This document shows positions 1 to 33,513 of a stretch of 64,000 bases of DNA, piece after piece (position 1 is the stretch's first letter; each line of letters begins with the position of its first letter). The notes beneath the pieces were generated by a model. That model was not told where the DNA came from and made no database searches. It saw nothing but the letters and a program-made list of their open reading frames with translations. Source of the DNA: Papio anubis (taxonomy: Eukaryota > Chordata > Mammalia > Primates > Cercopithecidae); assembly GCF_008728515.1 (NCBI RefSeq), contig NC_044981.1:94830426-94894425 (forward strand). Reading direction: 5' to 3'. A program made the translations under genes and the position numbers.

Positions 1-984
1 TTTCCTGTGTATTTTCCAACACTCTTTAAAAAAAATTAAACAGCTACATATGAGAGTTACCATTGACCACCTCAACAATGTAATCCGTGACAGAAAAAAT
101 TACTAGAGTAATTACATCAAGTTCTTGACATCTGGTCCTCGATGCGTGCTAGTCACGGTGCAGTTGCCTTGAGAGTCAGGCAAGTTAAAGAGGAAAAACA
201 TTCAATGAGGAGAATGGAAAAGGGAAGTTATCTCTGAGTAGTGTACAAAGTAGCAGTTAAACTGCACCCAGAAGTCAGTGCGACAAAACAAACAAAAATG
301 TCAATTAATACACTAGGTTTTAACAATGTTGACTATATTTCCACATTTCAGTTAAAAGCAGTGTTGCCTCGTCTTTTTTCTTCCTTTTCATTATTAGCAT
401 ATGATCAAGTTATGTGAAAGCTGGGCACATCCTTACAGAATTCAGTGTTGTAATCAAATAAAAGTTAGAAAAAAAATGTAATATACTGTATACAAAATTA
501 GTTATATATGTTATATACAATATAAACTAACAAAAGAGAACAATCTACATCACAACTTTGCCTAAAACAATTTCTACTGAGCAGCCTGGATATCCTGAAC
601 TGACCCCAGCTTAAGTTATACTCCTTGGTCTGGTTATCCATATGTCTTTGCTAAGGATGACATTCTAGGCAAATAGCAACTCAAATGTGAACTGACACAC
701 TGGTTGCCCTAAGTCAAGCAAAGCTATGAGTAGGGCTTAAGTCAAGAAGGGGTTAAAAAACTAAAGGACTGAAATGATAAAAACAGGAAATTAAAATACA
801 GTGGACAATGCTATTAACATGGGCATGCATAGAGTACACTGGAGATCGAGAAAGCATCCTAAACCCAGACTGAGGTGATGCCGAAAGGGTGGGGGAGGTC
901 ACTGAAGAGGAGATATCTAAGCCAAGTCTTAACAAAAAAAAAAAATAAGAGTGGGAGAAGAGAATAGTATGTATATCAATTGGG

Positions 985-1200
985 AGATGAATTCGGCTGG
1001 CTCCAGGTTTCTCAATCTTGGCACTACTGACATCTTAGGTTGAACAATTCTCTGATACTGTCTTGAATACTACAAGATGCTTGGCAGCATCCCTGGCTTC
1101 TACTCACTAGATGCCAGTAGCACCCTACCCTAGTTATGACAACTAAAACCAAACATTGCCAAAAGTCCCCTCAGGGCAAGATTATCCCCAGGTGAAACCA
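985..1200 (-). mobile_element. MER5A (hAT-Charlie) non-autonomous transposon
   Basis: CACTACTGACATCTTAGG, GCAGCATCCCTGGC and CTAGATGCCAGTAGCACC match MER5A as I know it. In CCNC intron 9. The orientation call is tentative. Confidence 0.7.
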
Positions 1201-1946
1201 CTAGCTTCACTCAACAGTTTGGAGGATAGATAGGCTCTCTGAGGGTGGGAGTGCTGTAGGCTAATAAGCCAGTTAGGAGACTGCTGTGGTAACATGGATA
1301 GAAATGAGATGACTATGAGATTACAGAAGGAACAATTGAGATGAAGGCACAAAATGTATTGGTAAACAACTACATGTGGGTATTGAGGGAGATGAAAGGG
1401 CCTAACTGCTGGGTTTCCAACTAAGGTATATAACTCGTGCTATTCACCAAGCTGGCAAAGACATTAAAAGGAGGAACATATTTTGGGGCAAAGTGATGAG
1501 CTCAATCCTCATCATGAGGCTGAGGTGCTGCTGGGATGCCAAGTGGAGCTATGTAAAAGGAAGTTGGATATAAAGAACTGAAAAGTGGCAAGATCTTGGC
1601 TAAATAAAGAAATTTAAATGTTTCAGCACATAAGTGATAGTAGAAGCCATGAATCTCATGGAAAGTACCCAAGAAGAAAACTGCAGGGATGGCAAAGATG
1701 TGACACATGTTGTTATCCCTTCCTTCCTTCCTACCTATAGAGATCCCAGTATTCGTACCCGCTGAACCCAGACACCACTTCAAAAATCCTTTCAAATCCA
1801 GTCCTTTCAGGGAGCTGCCAGTAATAGAGAAGTGTAAGTATAACCTATTTGTCAGCCCTGATGTAAGAAGGCCAAGAAACATCAACATTTAAGGAATAAT
1901 TAACAACTGAACAAAGACAAACCAATGGAAAATAAGGGGAAAATCA

Positions 1947-2276
<330 letters not shown>

Positions 2277-2299
2277 TCAACAGAAGGAAAAGGAACAAA

Positions 2300-2515
2300 A
2301 TTAACAAGTGCCCAATATATAACAGGCATTATTTGGTGCTGTACAAGCTATCTCATTTAATTCTTCAAATGGCTCAGTGGAATTACTAGTATTCTCTCCA
2401 TTTTACAATTAAGGAAACAAACACGGAAAGGTCAGATAATTTTCCCACAATTGTAAAGGAAGTAAAGTTTAAGCCTAGGACTATCTGACTGCACCCATTA
2501 CAGCACTGCTTTCCA
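2300..2515 (-). mobile_element. MIR SINE (antisense)
   Basis: ATCTCATTTAATTCTTCAAA, CCATTTTACAATTAAGGAAA and GACTATCTGACTGCAC are the reverse strand of a MIR core. Confidence 0.75.
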
Positions 2516-2954
2516 CAGACAGTAGAATGAATGTATCTAACTTCTTCCTCCAGCCAAGCATTATGGACCACAGATGCTCCTTTACGCAACCTCTGAGTAC
2601 TTGTTTGGGCTCAAGATATGAAAGGCCCAATTATTTTACATGCTACAACTAATATTAGCTGGCTTAATTCTGAACTTTTCCCTCTAAATAAACAAATATG
2701 TTCTATTCAGACACTGATTAAAACTATTTTGAATGGTTTAAAAAAAAAAACTTACCAAAAAAAGGGGGTGGGGGAATAATAATCCTGATTTGTGACAGTT
2801 GCAGTTCATATTATTGAAAGTTCACATGCAAGGATTAGTCTATTACTTCATGGAACATAAAAACACAAAGTACAACAGGGTGAAATTTAGTTTAGGATGA
2901 CCTAAATAGGTTTATAACTAATTTAACTAATAAAGGCACACCATGCTTACATAC

Positions 2955-21897
<18,943 letters not shown>

Positions 21898-22470
21898 GGA
21901 ACACAGCTTGCCCTGATAAAAAAGCACCAGCCGGCGGAGCGGCCCGCGGAGCGACCATAGACCCAGCCCGTCCGGTAACCGCGCTCCTCGATCAAATCAG
22001 CTCGGCTCGACTCCGCTCCGCGGCGGCGACGGCGAAAGGAAGAGGATGGCCCCCTAGTCTCCTTCACGCCGGCCGACAACACTCAACTGTGCAAACCCGT
22101 TCCTATCGACAAAAGTTCCGGCCCGCGGTAGCGGAGGGAGCCGGCGGGGAGGTGCTGACCTGTGGGGGCGCTGAGATAGAAGGGAACTAGTGCTCACGAG
22201 TGCTCACGGCGGTTGGAAGACTCTCGCGAGAGCGTCTTGCCGGTTCTGGCCGGGGGCCCACGGCGCTCGGTCTCCTGTCCTCAGCACTGGAGTTGCTGAG
22301 TAGGGGTCTAACCTGGGCGAAGTAGCTGAGTTCCGGGGTTCTGTTATTACCTCTTCCAGGACTTCAAAAACAGAACAATGGCATTGTAATCAAATATAAG
22401 ATTTTGTGACTTATTTTACCTGTGATTGGAAAGAGAAATAAATGAAGATGACTTTGTTCTCACGGATCAA

Positions 22471-23477
<1,007 letters not shown>

Positions 23478-23950
23478 TGACAGAAAAGTGCAAACTTACA
23501 GAGCAGCGAAATCACCGGTTTTGTAAAACATCTAAAAACATTCATGCACATATGTATGCACATGTATGTATATGTTTGCACCAAATAGAAACATACTGCA
23601 AAAACCATAATTTAATTTTACAAGATGAAATGTTTTGTATTTTCCATTTCAATTTCATTGTAACAATGCATTTGTTGTAAAACTTCTAATTATTTTTCTA
23701 AATAATTGGACACGCCAGAAACTTGTTTATAGACGATCAGCATCTGAGGCAACTTAAGATAGTATTTTTAACATTGTGGATGGAGACCAATTAGGGTGTG
23801 GTAAAATTAAGTATAATCATGTTCCTAAATGGAACAGAAAATACTAGGTAAATCAGAAATAGCAAGGATATTATATTAAATTTTGTTTATATTATATACA
23901 CACACAGTCAAGATGTGAAATGCATTTATTTGTACGTGAGAATTAGTCTG

Positions 23951-24254
23951 TGCCAGGTGTGGTGGCTCACGCCTGTAATCCCAGCACTTTGGGATGCCGA
24001 AGTGGGCAGATCACTTGAGGTCAGGAGTTCGAGACCAGCCTGGCCAACATAGTGAAACCCGGTCTCTACTAAAAATACAAAAATTAGCTGGGTGTGGTGG
24101 CGCCTGCCCGTAGTCCCAGCTACTTAGGAGACTGCAGCACAAGAATCGTTTGAACCCAGGAGGCAGAGGTTGCGGTGGGCAGAGATTGTGCCACTGAACT
24201 CCAGCCTGGGCAACACAGAGTGAGACTCCAAATCAAAAAAGAAAAATAAAAAAG
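23951..24254 (+). mobile_element. Alu
   Basis: Sense Alu starting GTGCCAGGTGTGGTGGC. GAATTAGTCTG occurs just before and after it as the target duplication. Confidence 0.95.
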
Positions 24255-24612
24255 AATGAATTAGTCTGGATAAGCTACACTAGGTGAAATTGTGGTAACA
24301 CCTCCCCACCCCCACCCCTAATCAGCATAGCTTACCATGAAAGTATTTTACATGTCATAGGTCACTCCCATAAAGTCAGCTTGCTCTCCTTGATGGTTGT
24401 CTTCCAGATCTGCAAGAAACTAATATTTATACATCTTTCAATTACTCCATCTTACTTCTAGGCTTAAAATCTTTCTAGAGAGAGCACAGAGGACTCATTT
24501 TACTAGCTCTTACCCAGTGTTAAGAGCCTTAAAACAGAAACAACCCAATCACCTTCTCTCATGTGCCAGAATAGACTCATGCCTCCAGTTTTTAACTGTG
24601 AAGAAAGCTGAG

Positions 24613-24940
<328 letters not shown>

Positions 24941-25187
24941 CTACTGTCTGTTACACGGCAGATCACAATAAAAAATATTTAAAAGGCACTACCTTAAGAA
25001 ACTCCAAGCCGTGGGCTATTTCACAGATTCAGGATTTCTTCAACTCTCTCAGGGTTTGTTTTGTTTGTTTGTTTTTGTCAGCCTGGCATCCAGAAGTTAA
25101 GGATACTGCAACGAATTAGTATTACTAATGTTTTATTATAAGCGATCCTATTACACTACACTTTGTTACTGTTACTGGACTAGCACT

Positions 25188-25434
25188 TTTTTTTTTTTTT
25201 TTTTTTGTCACCCAGGTTGGAGTGCAATGGCTTCAGGTGATTCTCTTGCCTTAGCCCCCCAAGTAGCTGGGATTACAGGTGCCTGCCACCATGCCTGGCT
25301 AATTTTTTTTTTTTTTTTTTTTTTTTTGTATTTTTAGTAGAGAAGGGGTTTCACCATGTTGGTCAGGCTTGTCTCGAACTCCTCACCTCAGATAATCCAC
25401 CCACTTCAGCCTCCCAAAGTGCTGGGATTATAGG
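25188..25434 (-). mobile_element. Alu with internal deletion and an expanded internal T-run
   Basis: Antisense, with part of the left arm missing. The middle poly(T) is expanded to about 26 nt at 25,302-25,327. Ends GGGATTATAGGCC. Confidence 0.88.
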
Positions 25435-25439
25435 CCACC

Positions 25440-27360
25440 TGCAATTTTGTTTTATACCTAATTCTGCACTCTTCTTCCTACAAAACAGTGAGATCCTTCA
25501 TCTTTGTATTTCCATTAGTTCAGGGTATAATGCATAGTAGGCATAGCAAATACTGGTGTTTAAATCTCTTGTAGAATTTGGGGGATGTGCTTTGATATAA
25601 TATTATGGATACAAAATTATGCTGAAAAGTGAGTACTACATTTAGAATGCAAAAAGAGCCACAACAACTTACCACAGCTGTGGAAATTCAGGTCCTTTCC
25701 TTCTGTGAACTCTTTTAGGCAATTTACAATAAGTGCTACATAGAACCTCTTCCTGTTTGTGACTTGGTTTCTGCTTCCGCCAAATGCCCTGCAGCTCCCA
25801 GTGCTCATGGGGGCTGTGCAAGTCAAAGGCCTAGAGCTTAGGCTTCCTTAGTTTCAGAGTAAATTGCTTTTGAGGGCATTCTATAAATGTAGGTTGAATT
25901 AAATTGACTTGATTCAAAGGCTAACTTCATTTAAGGATATCTCTAGTGGAATAGAGAAATTTATAAAAGCTGTTAAAATGCGTAGATATCCCAGCTTACC
26001 TGGATGCAAAAAGATCATGAGCTACCTAGTAGATTTGCCTTTTTTCACTGATAATTTTTTAAACTTTTCTTTATAATTTTATGAGTATTGTTTTTCAGGC
26101 CTCACTACCCACTAATTGAAACTTGATGAAATAAATTAATGTTGTCCCTTCCAATTTTCAACTTACCTTGTGCTTTTCAAACAGGGATGTGTTCAATAAA
26201 TTCTTTTTAAAAAATTTTTATTTTTCATTTTTGTGGATACATAGTAGATGTATATATTTATGGGATACATGAGCTATTTTGACACAGGCATGCAATAAGT
26301 GATAATCACATCAGGGTAAATGGGTATCCATATCTCAAGCATTTATCCTTTGTGTTACAAACAATCCAATTATACTCTTTTAATATTTTAAAATGTCAAT
26401 AAAGTCTTGATGCTAGTGTTCACTCTCTTGTGACAAGAAAGCATTTATCTTTTTCTTCTTACAGTGCTTTCTCCAGCAGCATGAATACTATTTGTGGTAA
26501 ACTAGGAGCTAGAAGGTTAGTGGCTTTATTAACCTCACTTAGTTAAATAGAGGCAAGAATACCTGGAATCCGATTCTTCTCATTCACAGTGCAATAACTT
26601 TTTTACCCAACTAGACAGCTTCAACAAAACTACTATGACTAAACTGCTGTAAGCACATTATTCGAAGTTTGTAGTACAAGTTTTTCTTCTTGAACAGAAT
26701 TATTGGAGATAATCTCATTTTTTAATTAAATTATTATCATAATTACTTTGCTTTGTTATTACTAGTCCTTATTGTGAAAAACATCCTCTTCTTTATGTAG
26801 TCATCCCCTGTACCTCCCTTTATTTTAGTTCTGGTATACCTGTATTTGTTGAAGATTAATACACTTCTAAATTACGGAAAAGCGTCTTTGTTTTGTGCTA
26901 TAAGAGAATAGCAGACTGGGTAATTTATAATTGTCAACCTAGATAACAGAGAGAGACTCTCTAAAATAAAATGATCTTTATTCAGGAATAGGGCATTGCA
27001 ATAGGAGTATGTGCGCCCTTAGTAAACTACATGGGTATTTAGGGAGGTAAGGGAACACAAAGGTTTTTAAAGAAAAAATGAAAAGGATTACATAATTGTT
27101 TTGAGATAATTTAGCCATGGCTACAAGGATCAGTTACAAAAGTGACACCAGTCCAAGGTTAGATAGGCAGTTGCTGGGCAGATATCCTCACAGAAATACT
27201 GTTTTGTGTGCAAGGTTGCTGTGGTGTTTGTGCAATGTTATGGTTTTTGCAGTAGCTTTTGTGATAGTTTTTGTTACCAGGCATTTATTTGTGAGAACCC
27301 TTCCTTCATGGCCCTTTGAGGCTCTATTTTTTATTTTTATTTTTTAACCCAAATGACTCA
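25440..27360. other. Intergenic, mostly unique AT-rich DNA
   Basis: Apart from the L1 fragment at 26,205-26,395 I recognise no repeat and no credible gene. Open frames here are short, with no family resemblance. Confidence 0.6.
26205..26395 (-). mobile_element. L1M/L1PB 3' end fragment (antisense)
   Basis: GTGGATACATAGTAGATGTA and ATCACATCAGGGTAAATGGG are typical antisense 3' end sequence of intermediate-age L1. Confidence 0.65.
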
Positions 27361-27361
27361 A

Positions 27362-27738
27362 TTTTGATCTTGACAACTTTCACATAATGAACAGAAATTT
27401 ATTAGCTCATGGGTTCTTGAGGCTGGGAAGTCCAAGATTGAGGGTCTGGCATCTGGTGAGGGCCTTCTTGCTACATCATCCCATGGCAGAAGGACAAAGA
27501 GAAGATGAGAGAGAGAGAGAGAGAGGGAGGGAGAGAGAGAGCGCGAGAGAGAGCGAGAGAGACACAGCAAGAGAGCACAAGATAGGGCCAAACTCATCCT
27601 TTTATAAGGAACCCATTCCCAGGATAACAGCATTAATCCATTCATGAGGGCAGAGGCCTCATAACCTAATCACTTCTCATTGGGGATCAAGTTTTTAACA
27701 TATAAACTTTGAGGGATATATTCAAACCATAGTATAAA
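27362..27738 (-). mobile_element. MaLR-type LTR (antisense) with an internal GA-rich microsatellite
   Basis: ACAGAAATTTATTAGCTCAT, GGCTGGGAAGTCCAAGATTG, CATTCATGAGGGCAGAGGCC and ATAACCTAATCACTTCTC follow the antisense LTR order. A (GA)n-type repeat at about 27,506-27,570 has expanded inside it. Confidence 0.65.
27506..27572. repeat. (GA)n-rich microsatellite
   Basis: GAGAGAGAGAGAGGGAGG-type run inside an antisense MaLR LTR. Confidence 0.9.
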
Positions 27739-27754
27739 GTGTATTAGTTAAGAA

Positions 27755-27985
27755 ATCAGTCTCTAGACTGACGAGACTCAAATAATAGCTCTGCCACTTA
27801 CCAGTTGTCTAACCCTGGTCAAACTACTTAGTCACTCTGAGCCTCAGTTTCTTCATCTGTAAAACAGGGATAATTATTGGTAAGTCATAGGGTTGTGGTG
27901 AAGTTTAAATGAACTTAAATGAAATTAGAATAGTGCCTAATACATAATAAGAGCTCAATAACTGTTAGCTTTTTTTATTATTACT
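27755..27985 (+). mobile_element. MIR SINE (sense)
   Basis: CTCTGCCACTTACCAGTTGT, GCCTCAGTTTCTTCATCTGT and AAGAGCTCAATAACTGTTAG mark a nearly complete MIR. Confidence 0.85.
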
Positions 27986-28579
27986 ATTTAGAACAAATCT
28001 AGACTCTGTAACATGGACTCTAAAGAACTCTGTTTTCAGAGATGAGGAAGATCTCTTTGTATCTAGCTTGATACAAGCAGGAACGTGCTCTTTTAATACA
28101 AGCCTTTGACACTATAATGCAGTTGTATTCTGCAGGGAACAATAATCAAATACGTTGGGTTAAAATATGCCAGCTTACTCATGCCATTAGATATTTGTTC
28201 TGCCCTTTTCACTCCTAGATTTGGTGTCCCCAGACATTTGGAGAGATTCCAGAATTCACCTTTCATTTTTGGTTAGTCTAGAATGACCTTCGAGAGAACA
28301 AAATGTATCAATAAGAAATCTTAGAGCTAGATCTCTGCAATCCTATTATCTGGAGATTCCCAGGATCAGGAAATGGCCCACAAACAAGATTTACCAGAAC
28401 AAGAAGTGTCCAAATAATTGGTGATATAAGAAGATGATACAGCTGGGGAAGCCTGTCTGGATTGTGATGTAACTAAAAGTTTACGCCAAGTTATTATATT
28501 CGTTTGCTTTAAAAGATGGTATTAAGAAAGGAAAATTTATGGAATCCATAAATAGAGGTCAGAAAATCATATTTTGGCA

Positions 28580-29925
28580 GGGTGTCTGTGTTCATTTCCC
28601 ATTGTTGCTATAAAAAATTGCCTTATTTTACAGTTCTGGAGGTCAGAAGTCCAAGTGTCATCCTTTTCTTTCACTGGTGTGCCACAGCAAGATGGTGGTA
28701 CAGTTTTCCAAGAAGAGGAAGTTTGTCGCTGATGGTATCTTCAAAGCTGAACTGAATGAAGTTCTCATTCAGGAGCTGGCTGAAGATAGCTACTCTGGAG
28801 TCGAGGTCTGAATTACACCAACTAGGACAGAAATCATTACCTTAGCCACCAGAACACAGAATGTTCTTGATGAGAAGGTCTGGCAGATCAGGGAATTGAC
28901 TGCTGTAGTTCAGAAGAGGTTTGGCTTATCAGAGGGTAAAGTAGAGCTTTATGCTGAAAAGGTGTCCACAAGAGTCATGTGCAGTTGCCCAGGCAGAGTC
29001 TCTGTGTTACAAACCCCTAGGAGGGCTTGCTGTGCAGAGGGCCTGCTATGGTGTGCTATGGTTCATCATGGAGAGTGGGACCAAAGGCTTCAAGGTCATT
29101 GTGTCTGGGAAACTCTGAGGACAGAGGGCTAAATTCATGAAGTTTGCGGATGGCCTGATGATCCATAGCTGGGACCCTGTTAATACTATGTTGACACCAC
29201 TGTGCACCATGTGCTGCTCCAACAGGGTGTGCTGGGCATCAAGGTGAAGATCATGCTGCCCTGGGAACCAGCTGGTAAGATTAGCCCTAGGAAGCCCCTG
29301 CCCGACCACAAGAGCATCGTGGAACCCAAAGATGAGATACTCTCCACCACCCCCATCTCAGAACAGAAATGTAGGAAGCCAGAGCCACCTGCCATGTCCC
29401 AGCCAGTCCCCACAGCATAACAGGGTCTCCTTAGCAGCTGTGTCTGGAGTCTGGATGTTGTTCTGTAAAGAACTTTAATAAAATCTTGTACAAAGACAGA
29501 AAAAAGTCCTAAAGTTGTAGATGTGTCTCACTATGCTAAAATTAAGGTGTCAGCAGGGCTGTATTCCTCTCTAAAGAATCTAGAGGATAATCTGTATTCT
29601 TGCCTTTTCCAGCTTCTAGAGGTTCCCACATTTCTTGGCTCATGGCTCCCTTCATCTTCAAAGCCAGCCATGGCCAGTTGAGTCTTTCTCATATTGCGTC
29701 ACTCTAAATTGTACCTCCTTCTTCCACATTTCAAGTACCCTTGTGGTTACTACCGTGGGCCTACCTGGATAATCTAGGATAATTTTCTTATTTTAAATTC
29801 AGCTCACTAGACACCTAAATTCCATCTGCAACCTTAATTTCTCCCTGCCATGTAACGTAACATATTCACAAGTTCTGGGGATTAAGATGAGGACTTCTTT
29901 GGGGACTATTATTTTGACTACTACA
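28580..29925 (-). mobile_element. MLT1-type MaLR LTR (antisense), split by the RPS3 pseudogene
   Basis: The left part (28,580-28,670) shows the antisense LTR end with ACAGTTCTGGAGGTCAGAAG. The right part (about 29,530-29,925) continues with AAGGTGTCAGCAGGG and ATTAAGATGAGGACTTC. Together they reconstitute one degenerate LTR interrupted by the S3 retrocopy. Confidence 0.7.
28692..29505 (+). pseudogene. RPS3: Processed pseudogene of ribosomal protein S3
   Basis: An intronless copy of the RPS3 mRNA runs from the start codon at 28692 to the stop at 29418-29420, then a short 3' UTR with AATAAA near 29,478 and an A-rich tail. It starts like RPS3 ([17 protein letters not shown]) and ends with the RPS3 C terminus (PEPPAM through PVPTA). 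A premature TGA at 28809-28811 replaces Arg40. At least two frameshifts lie between about 28,960 and 29,140, so no S3 protein can be made. It is inserted in an older antisense MLT1-type LTR whose halves flank it. Confidence 0.95.
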
Positions 29926-30268
29926 GTGTCTTCAGAGTGTTCATCAGCTCTAGCCCACAGACTTAAGTATCTAGGCTCTTCAGCATGTATGTTCTTAAGA
30001 TACAATGGATGCATCAGATTGTTATAACTTGATAGCACTAACTTCAACCAACTTCTATTGATCTAATTTTATACTTACGAAGCAATCTTTGAATAATAAT
30101 TTGGTTTCCCACATTAATTTGCCTATGGAAATATAATGCTATGAGCAATTTAAAAAGTATTTAGTCAACTGGCAATTATCTTTATAAATCAATTAATTTG
30201 CATTCTTTTTTCTTTTTTTTTTTTTTAACTCTAATCCCATGACAGATTATATATTAAGTTTTTTGCAG

Positions 30269-30412
30269 GTTTTTTTTTTTTTTTTTTTTTTTTTACAGAT
30301 GGGGTCTCACTATGTTGCCCAGGCTGGTCTCAAACTCCTAGGTTCAAGTGATCCTCCTGCCTCAGCCTCCAAAAGTGTTGGGATTTACAGGTGTGAGCCA
30401 CTGCGCCTGGTT
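30269..30412 (-). mobile_element. Alu monomer (FLAM/FRAM-like)
   Basis: Poly(T), then a single arm (GGGGTCTCACTATGTTGCCC through GAGCCACTGCGCCTGG). A free or half Alu. Confidence 0.85.
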
Positions 30413-30429
30413 GGGTTTTCAATGTATGA

Positions 30430-32677
30430 GTTTCTATGAGCTTCATCAATGTGTTTACACCCAAGAGGTAGACAAGACTTAGTAATCTGGCAGCTCATGT
30501 TTCTGAGTCTGCAAAAATAAAGACCAGATCTGCAAACTCTGGGGAAGTCTTTCTGTCTAGTGGTCTTCTGAAATGATTTATTTTGATGTACTTTTCAAAC
30601 TAAAGCTTAGAATGGATCTCACTTCCTGGCTATAAACTGGATACTCCCCTAACTTCTTTCATTACATTATTTATCCCTGCAGCATTGGTCAATTCTCTTC
30701 CTTGTTTTTATTCATTTTCTTTTTCACATCTACATACTATAATTGAACTTTTCTGGTGCAAAGTAACTTCCATAAATTTACAGTTCATTAAAAAAAGAAA
30801 CGTGGATTGGCGCTAGAATTGTAACTAGAAAACTGTCTGGAATTGAGGCATACTTCTTTTTGTGTATTTCCTGTTTTCCTTTTCCAACTGGCCTATACTA
30901 TGTCCCCATTCTGTTTATTTTCTGTCTGCTTCATAGTCTCTGCATTGTAACTTTAGTTTGTATGCTCTTAGTTTTTCTCTTCATCATGAACTTTCAGCCT
31001 TAATTCCATTCTGCCTCATTCTCTCCTTATTTCCTTTGTTTATGTAGATAGAGGTTTCACACCAAAAAAAAAAAAAAAAAAAAAAGTGTGTCTAGGGCCC
31101 CAAACAACTAGGGACAGCCCTGATGAGAACAACCATAATTGGCTTAGGATGGTTGGTGGTCCTCAATCTTGACTGTGCTTTAGACTTACTTGAGGGTGCT
31201 TCTAAAACAATCTTTTTCAGACTTGACTTCCAGACCAAATTTCTTCTGTAGAAGAAATACACATACAAACATATTTATATGCCTGTGTACTTATTTATAT
31301 CTAAGGAAGAAGAAATAAGTGGAAGAATATACATCAAGACATTGAAATGATAATGGGAACAACCACATGATAATGAGAAACAACTATATTAGGGTACTCC
31401 AGAGAAACAGAACCAATAGGAGATTATATATATAATTGGCTCATTTGATTATAGAAGCCGAGAAATCCCACAACCTGCCATCTTCAAGCTGGAGATCCAG
31501 AAAAGCCAGTTGTGTATTTCCAGTTCAAGCCCGAGGACTTGACAACCAGGAGCACTGATGTCCGGAGATGGATGTCCAGACTCCAGAAAAGAGAGTGAAT
31601 TGACCCTTCCTCTGTCTTTTTGTTCTGTTTAATCATGCAACAGTTTGGATGATGCCCGCCACATTGATGAGGGCTATCTTCTTTACTCAGTCGACTGATT
31701 CAAATCTCTTCCTACTATGTCCTTTTTCTCTTCCAGGAGAAAAAACTTCATAGCCTCACTTAGCGATAATGTTCTACCAGTTACCTGGGCATGCTTAGCC
31801 TAGTCAAGTTGACTCCTAAAACTAACCATCCATAACAAACAAACAGTATAGTACTTTAACCCAAATAATAAAACAAATATACCTGGATCTATGCTGACAT
31901 ACATATGTAAATATATGATTAAGTAAATAAATAAATAGGTAAAAGATAAATCTTCCTTACTAAAGAATTCCAAATAATACATGCAGATAGTTTCCCCTCC
32001 AGAGATGTAACTTAAAGCTTCACCCCTTCAGTATGGGCTGAATTTAGTGTCTTGCTTCCAAACAATAGATTATGTAAAGGGAAAAAAATAGTAACTTTAC
32101 AGCAGAGACCCCTGGCATACACTACCTGAACAAAGCGATCAGGGTTAGCATCAACAGTGATAAGTCATGTTGGTAGTATGTATTCCCGACATGATTGATA
32201 AGAAGAGAACTTTACCTTTACCTCTGTGGTATTCCTCTTAAAAGTCTGTAACCCTATAACTAGTCATGAGAAAAAAAAAACATCATCAGACAAACCCAAA
32301 TTTAAGGACATTATACAAAACATCTGACCAGTACTATTCAAAAATATCCAGGTCATCAAAAGCAAGTAAAGACTGAGAAACTGTCACAGACCAGAGGAGA
32401 ATAAGGAGACTTAATGGCTAAATGTAATGTGGTATCCTGCATGGGATCCTGGAACAGAAAAAAGACGTAGTAGGAAAAATTGGTGAAATTTGAATTAACT
32501 GTGAAAATTGATTAATAGTCATGAACCAATAACACTCTCTCAATTTTAACAAATGTGCCATAGTTATGTTAAGATGTTAATATTAGAGGAAACTGGGTAA
32601 AAGACATACAGGCACTCTCTGTGCTATCTTTATAACTTTTCTGTAAATTTAAATTAAATTATTCCAAAATAAAACGT
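30430..32677. other. Intergenic AT-rich DNA with little recognisable content
   Basis: Only the old LTR-like repeat at 31,385-31,835 and an A-run at about 31,064-31,085 are identified. No gene signal. Confidence 0.6.
31385..31835. mobile_element. Old LTR-like interspersed repeat, family not assigned
   Basis: GGGTACTCCAGAGAAACAGA, TTGGCTCATTTGATTATAG, CTTTACTCAGTCGACTGATT and TAGTCAAGTTGACTCC recur in this order in many primate loci, so this is an ancient interspersed repeat. I cannot name the family with certainty. Confidence 0.5.
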
Positions 32678-33076
32678 TCGATATAGTTTGGATATTTGTC
32701 CCTGCCCAAATCTCATGTTGAAATGTAATCTTCATCGTTGGCGGTGGGGCCTGGTGGGAGGTGTTTGGGTCATGGGGGAGGATCCCTCTTGGCTTGGTGC
32801 TGTCCTCATGATAGTGAATGAGTTTTGATGAGATCTGTTCCTTGTAAAGCGTGGCCCTCCAGCCTCCACCTCTTGCTCCTGTTCCCGCTATGTGATGTGC
32901 AAGCTTCTGCTCCACCTTCTGCCATGAGTAAAATCTCCCTGAAGCCTCCCCATAAGCCAAGAGATGCCTGCTCTGTACAGCCTGCAGAACCGTGAGCCAG
33001 TTAAACCTATTTTTTAAAATAAATTACTCAGTCTCAGGTATTCCTTTATAGCAACACAAGAGTGGCCAATACAAAG
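32678..33076 (+). mobile_element. MSTA-type MaLR LTR (sense), complete
   Basis: Starts GATATAGTTTGGATATTTG. Contains GGTGTTTGGGTCATGGGGGA and CAGCCTGCAGAACCGTGAGC, and ends CTCAGTCTCAGGTATTCC and TAGCAACACAAGAGTGGCC. A degenerate solo LTR. Confidence 0.85.
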
Positions 33077-33091
33077 TTTACTTTAAAAATA

Positions 33092-33390
33092 TACTCCAGG
33101 CCAGGTGTGGTGGCTCATGCCCGTAATCCCAGCACTTCGGGAGCCTGAGGTGGGGAGATCACTTGAGGTCAGGAATTTGAGACCAGTCTGGCCAACATGG
33201 TGAAACTAAAAATACTAAAAATACTCTCTACTAAAAATACAAAATTAGGTAGGCATGGTGGCATGCACCCGTAATCCCAGCTACTTTGGGAGCCTGAGGC
33301 AGTAGAATCGCTTGAACTTGGGAGGCAGAGATTGAACCGGGATCATGCCGCTGCACTCCAGCCTGGGTGACAGACAGAGACTCTATCTCA
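33092..33390 (+). mobile_element. Alu followed by a TG/TA microsatellite
   Basis: Sense Alu starting GGCCAGGTGTGGTGGC. It has a repeated CTAAAAATA segment near 33,205-33,235, and its A-tail leads into the microsatellite at 33,401-33,512. Confidence 0.93.
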
Positions 33391-33400
33391 AAAAAAATTT

Positions 33401-33443
<43 letters not shown>

Positions 33444-33465
33444 ATATATGTGTGTATATATATGC

Positions 33466-33512
<47 letters not shown>
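33401..33512. repeat. TG/TA dinucleotide microsatellite
   Basis: Two TG runs separated by TATA-rich sequence, grown at the tail of an Alu. The short His/Tyr/Val/Cys-rich frames over it are artefacts of the repeat. Confidence 0.95.
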
Positions 33513-33513
<1 letters not shown>

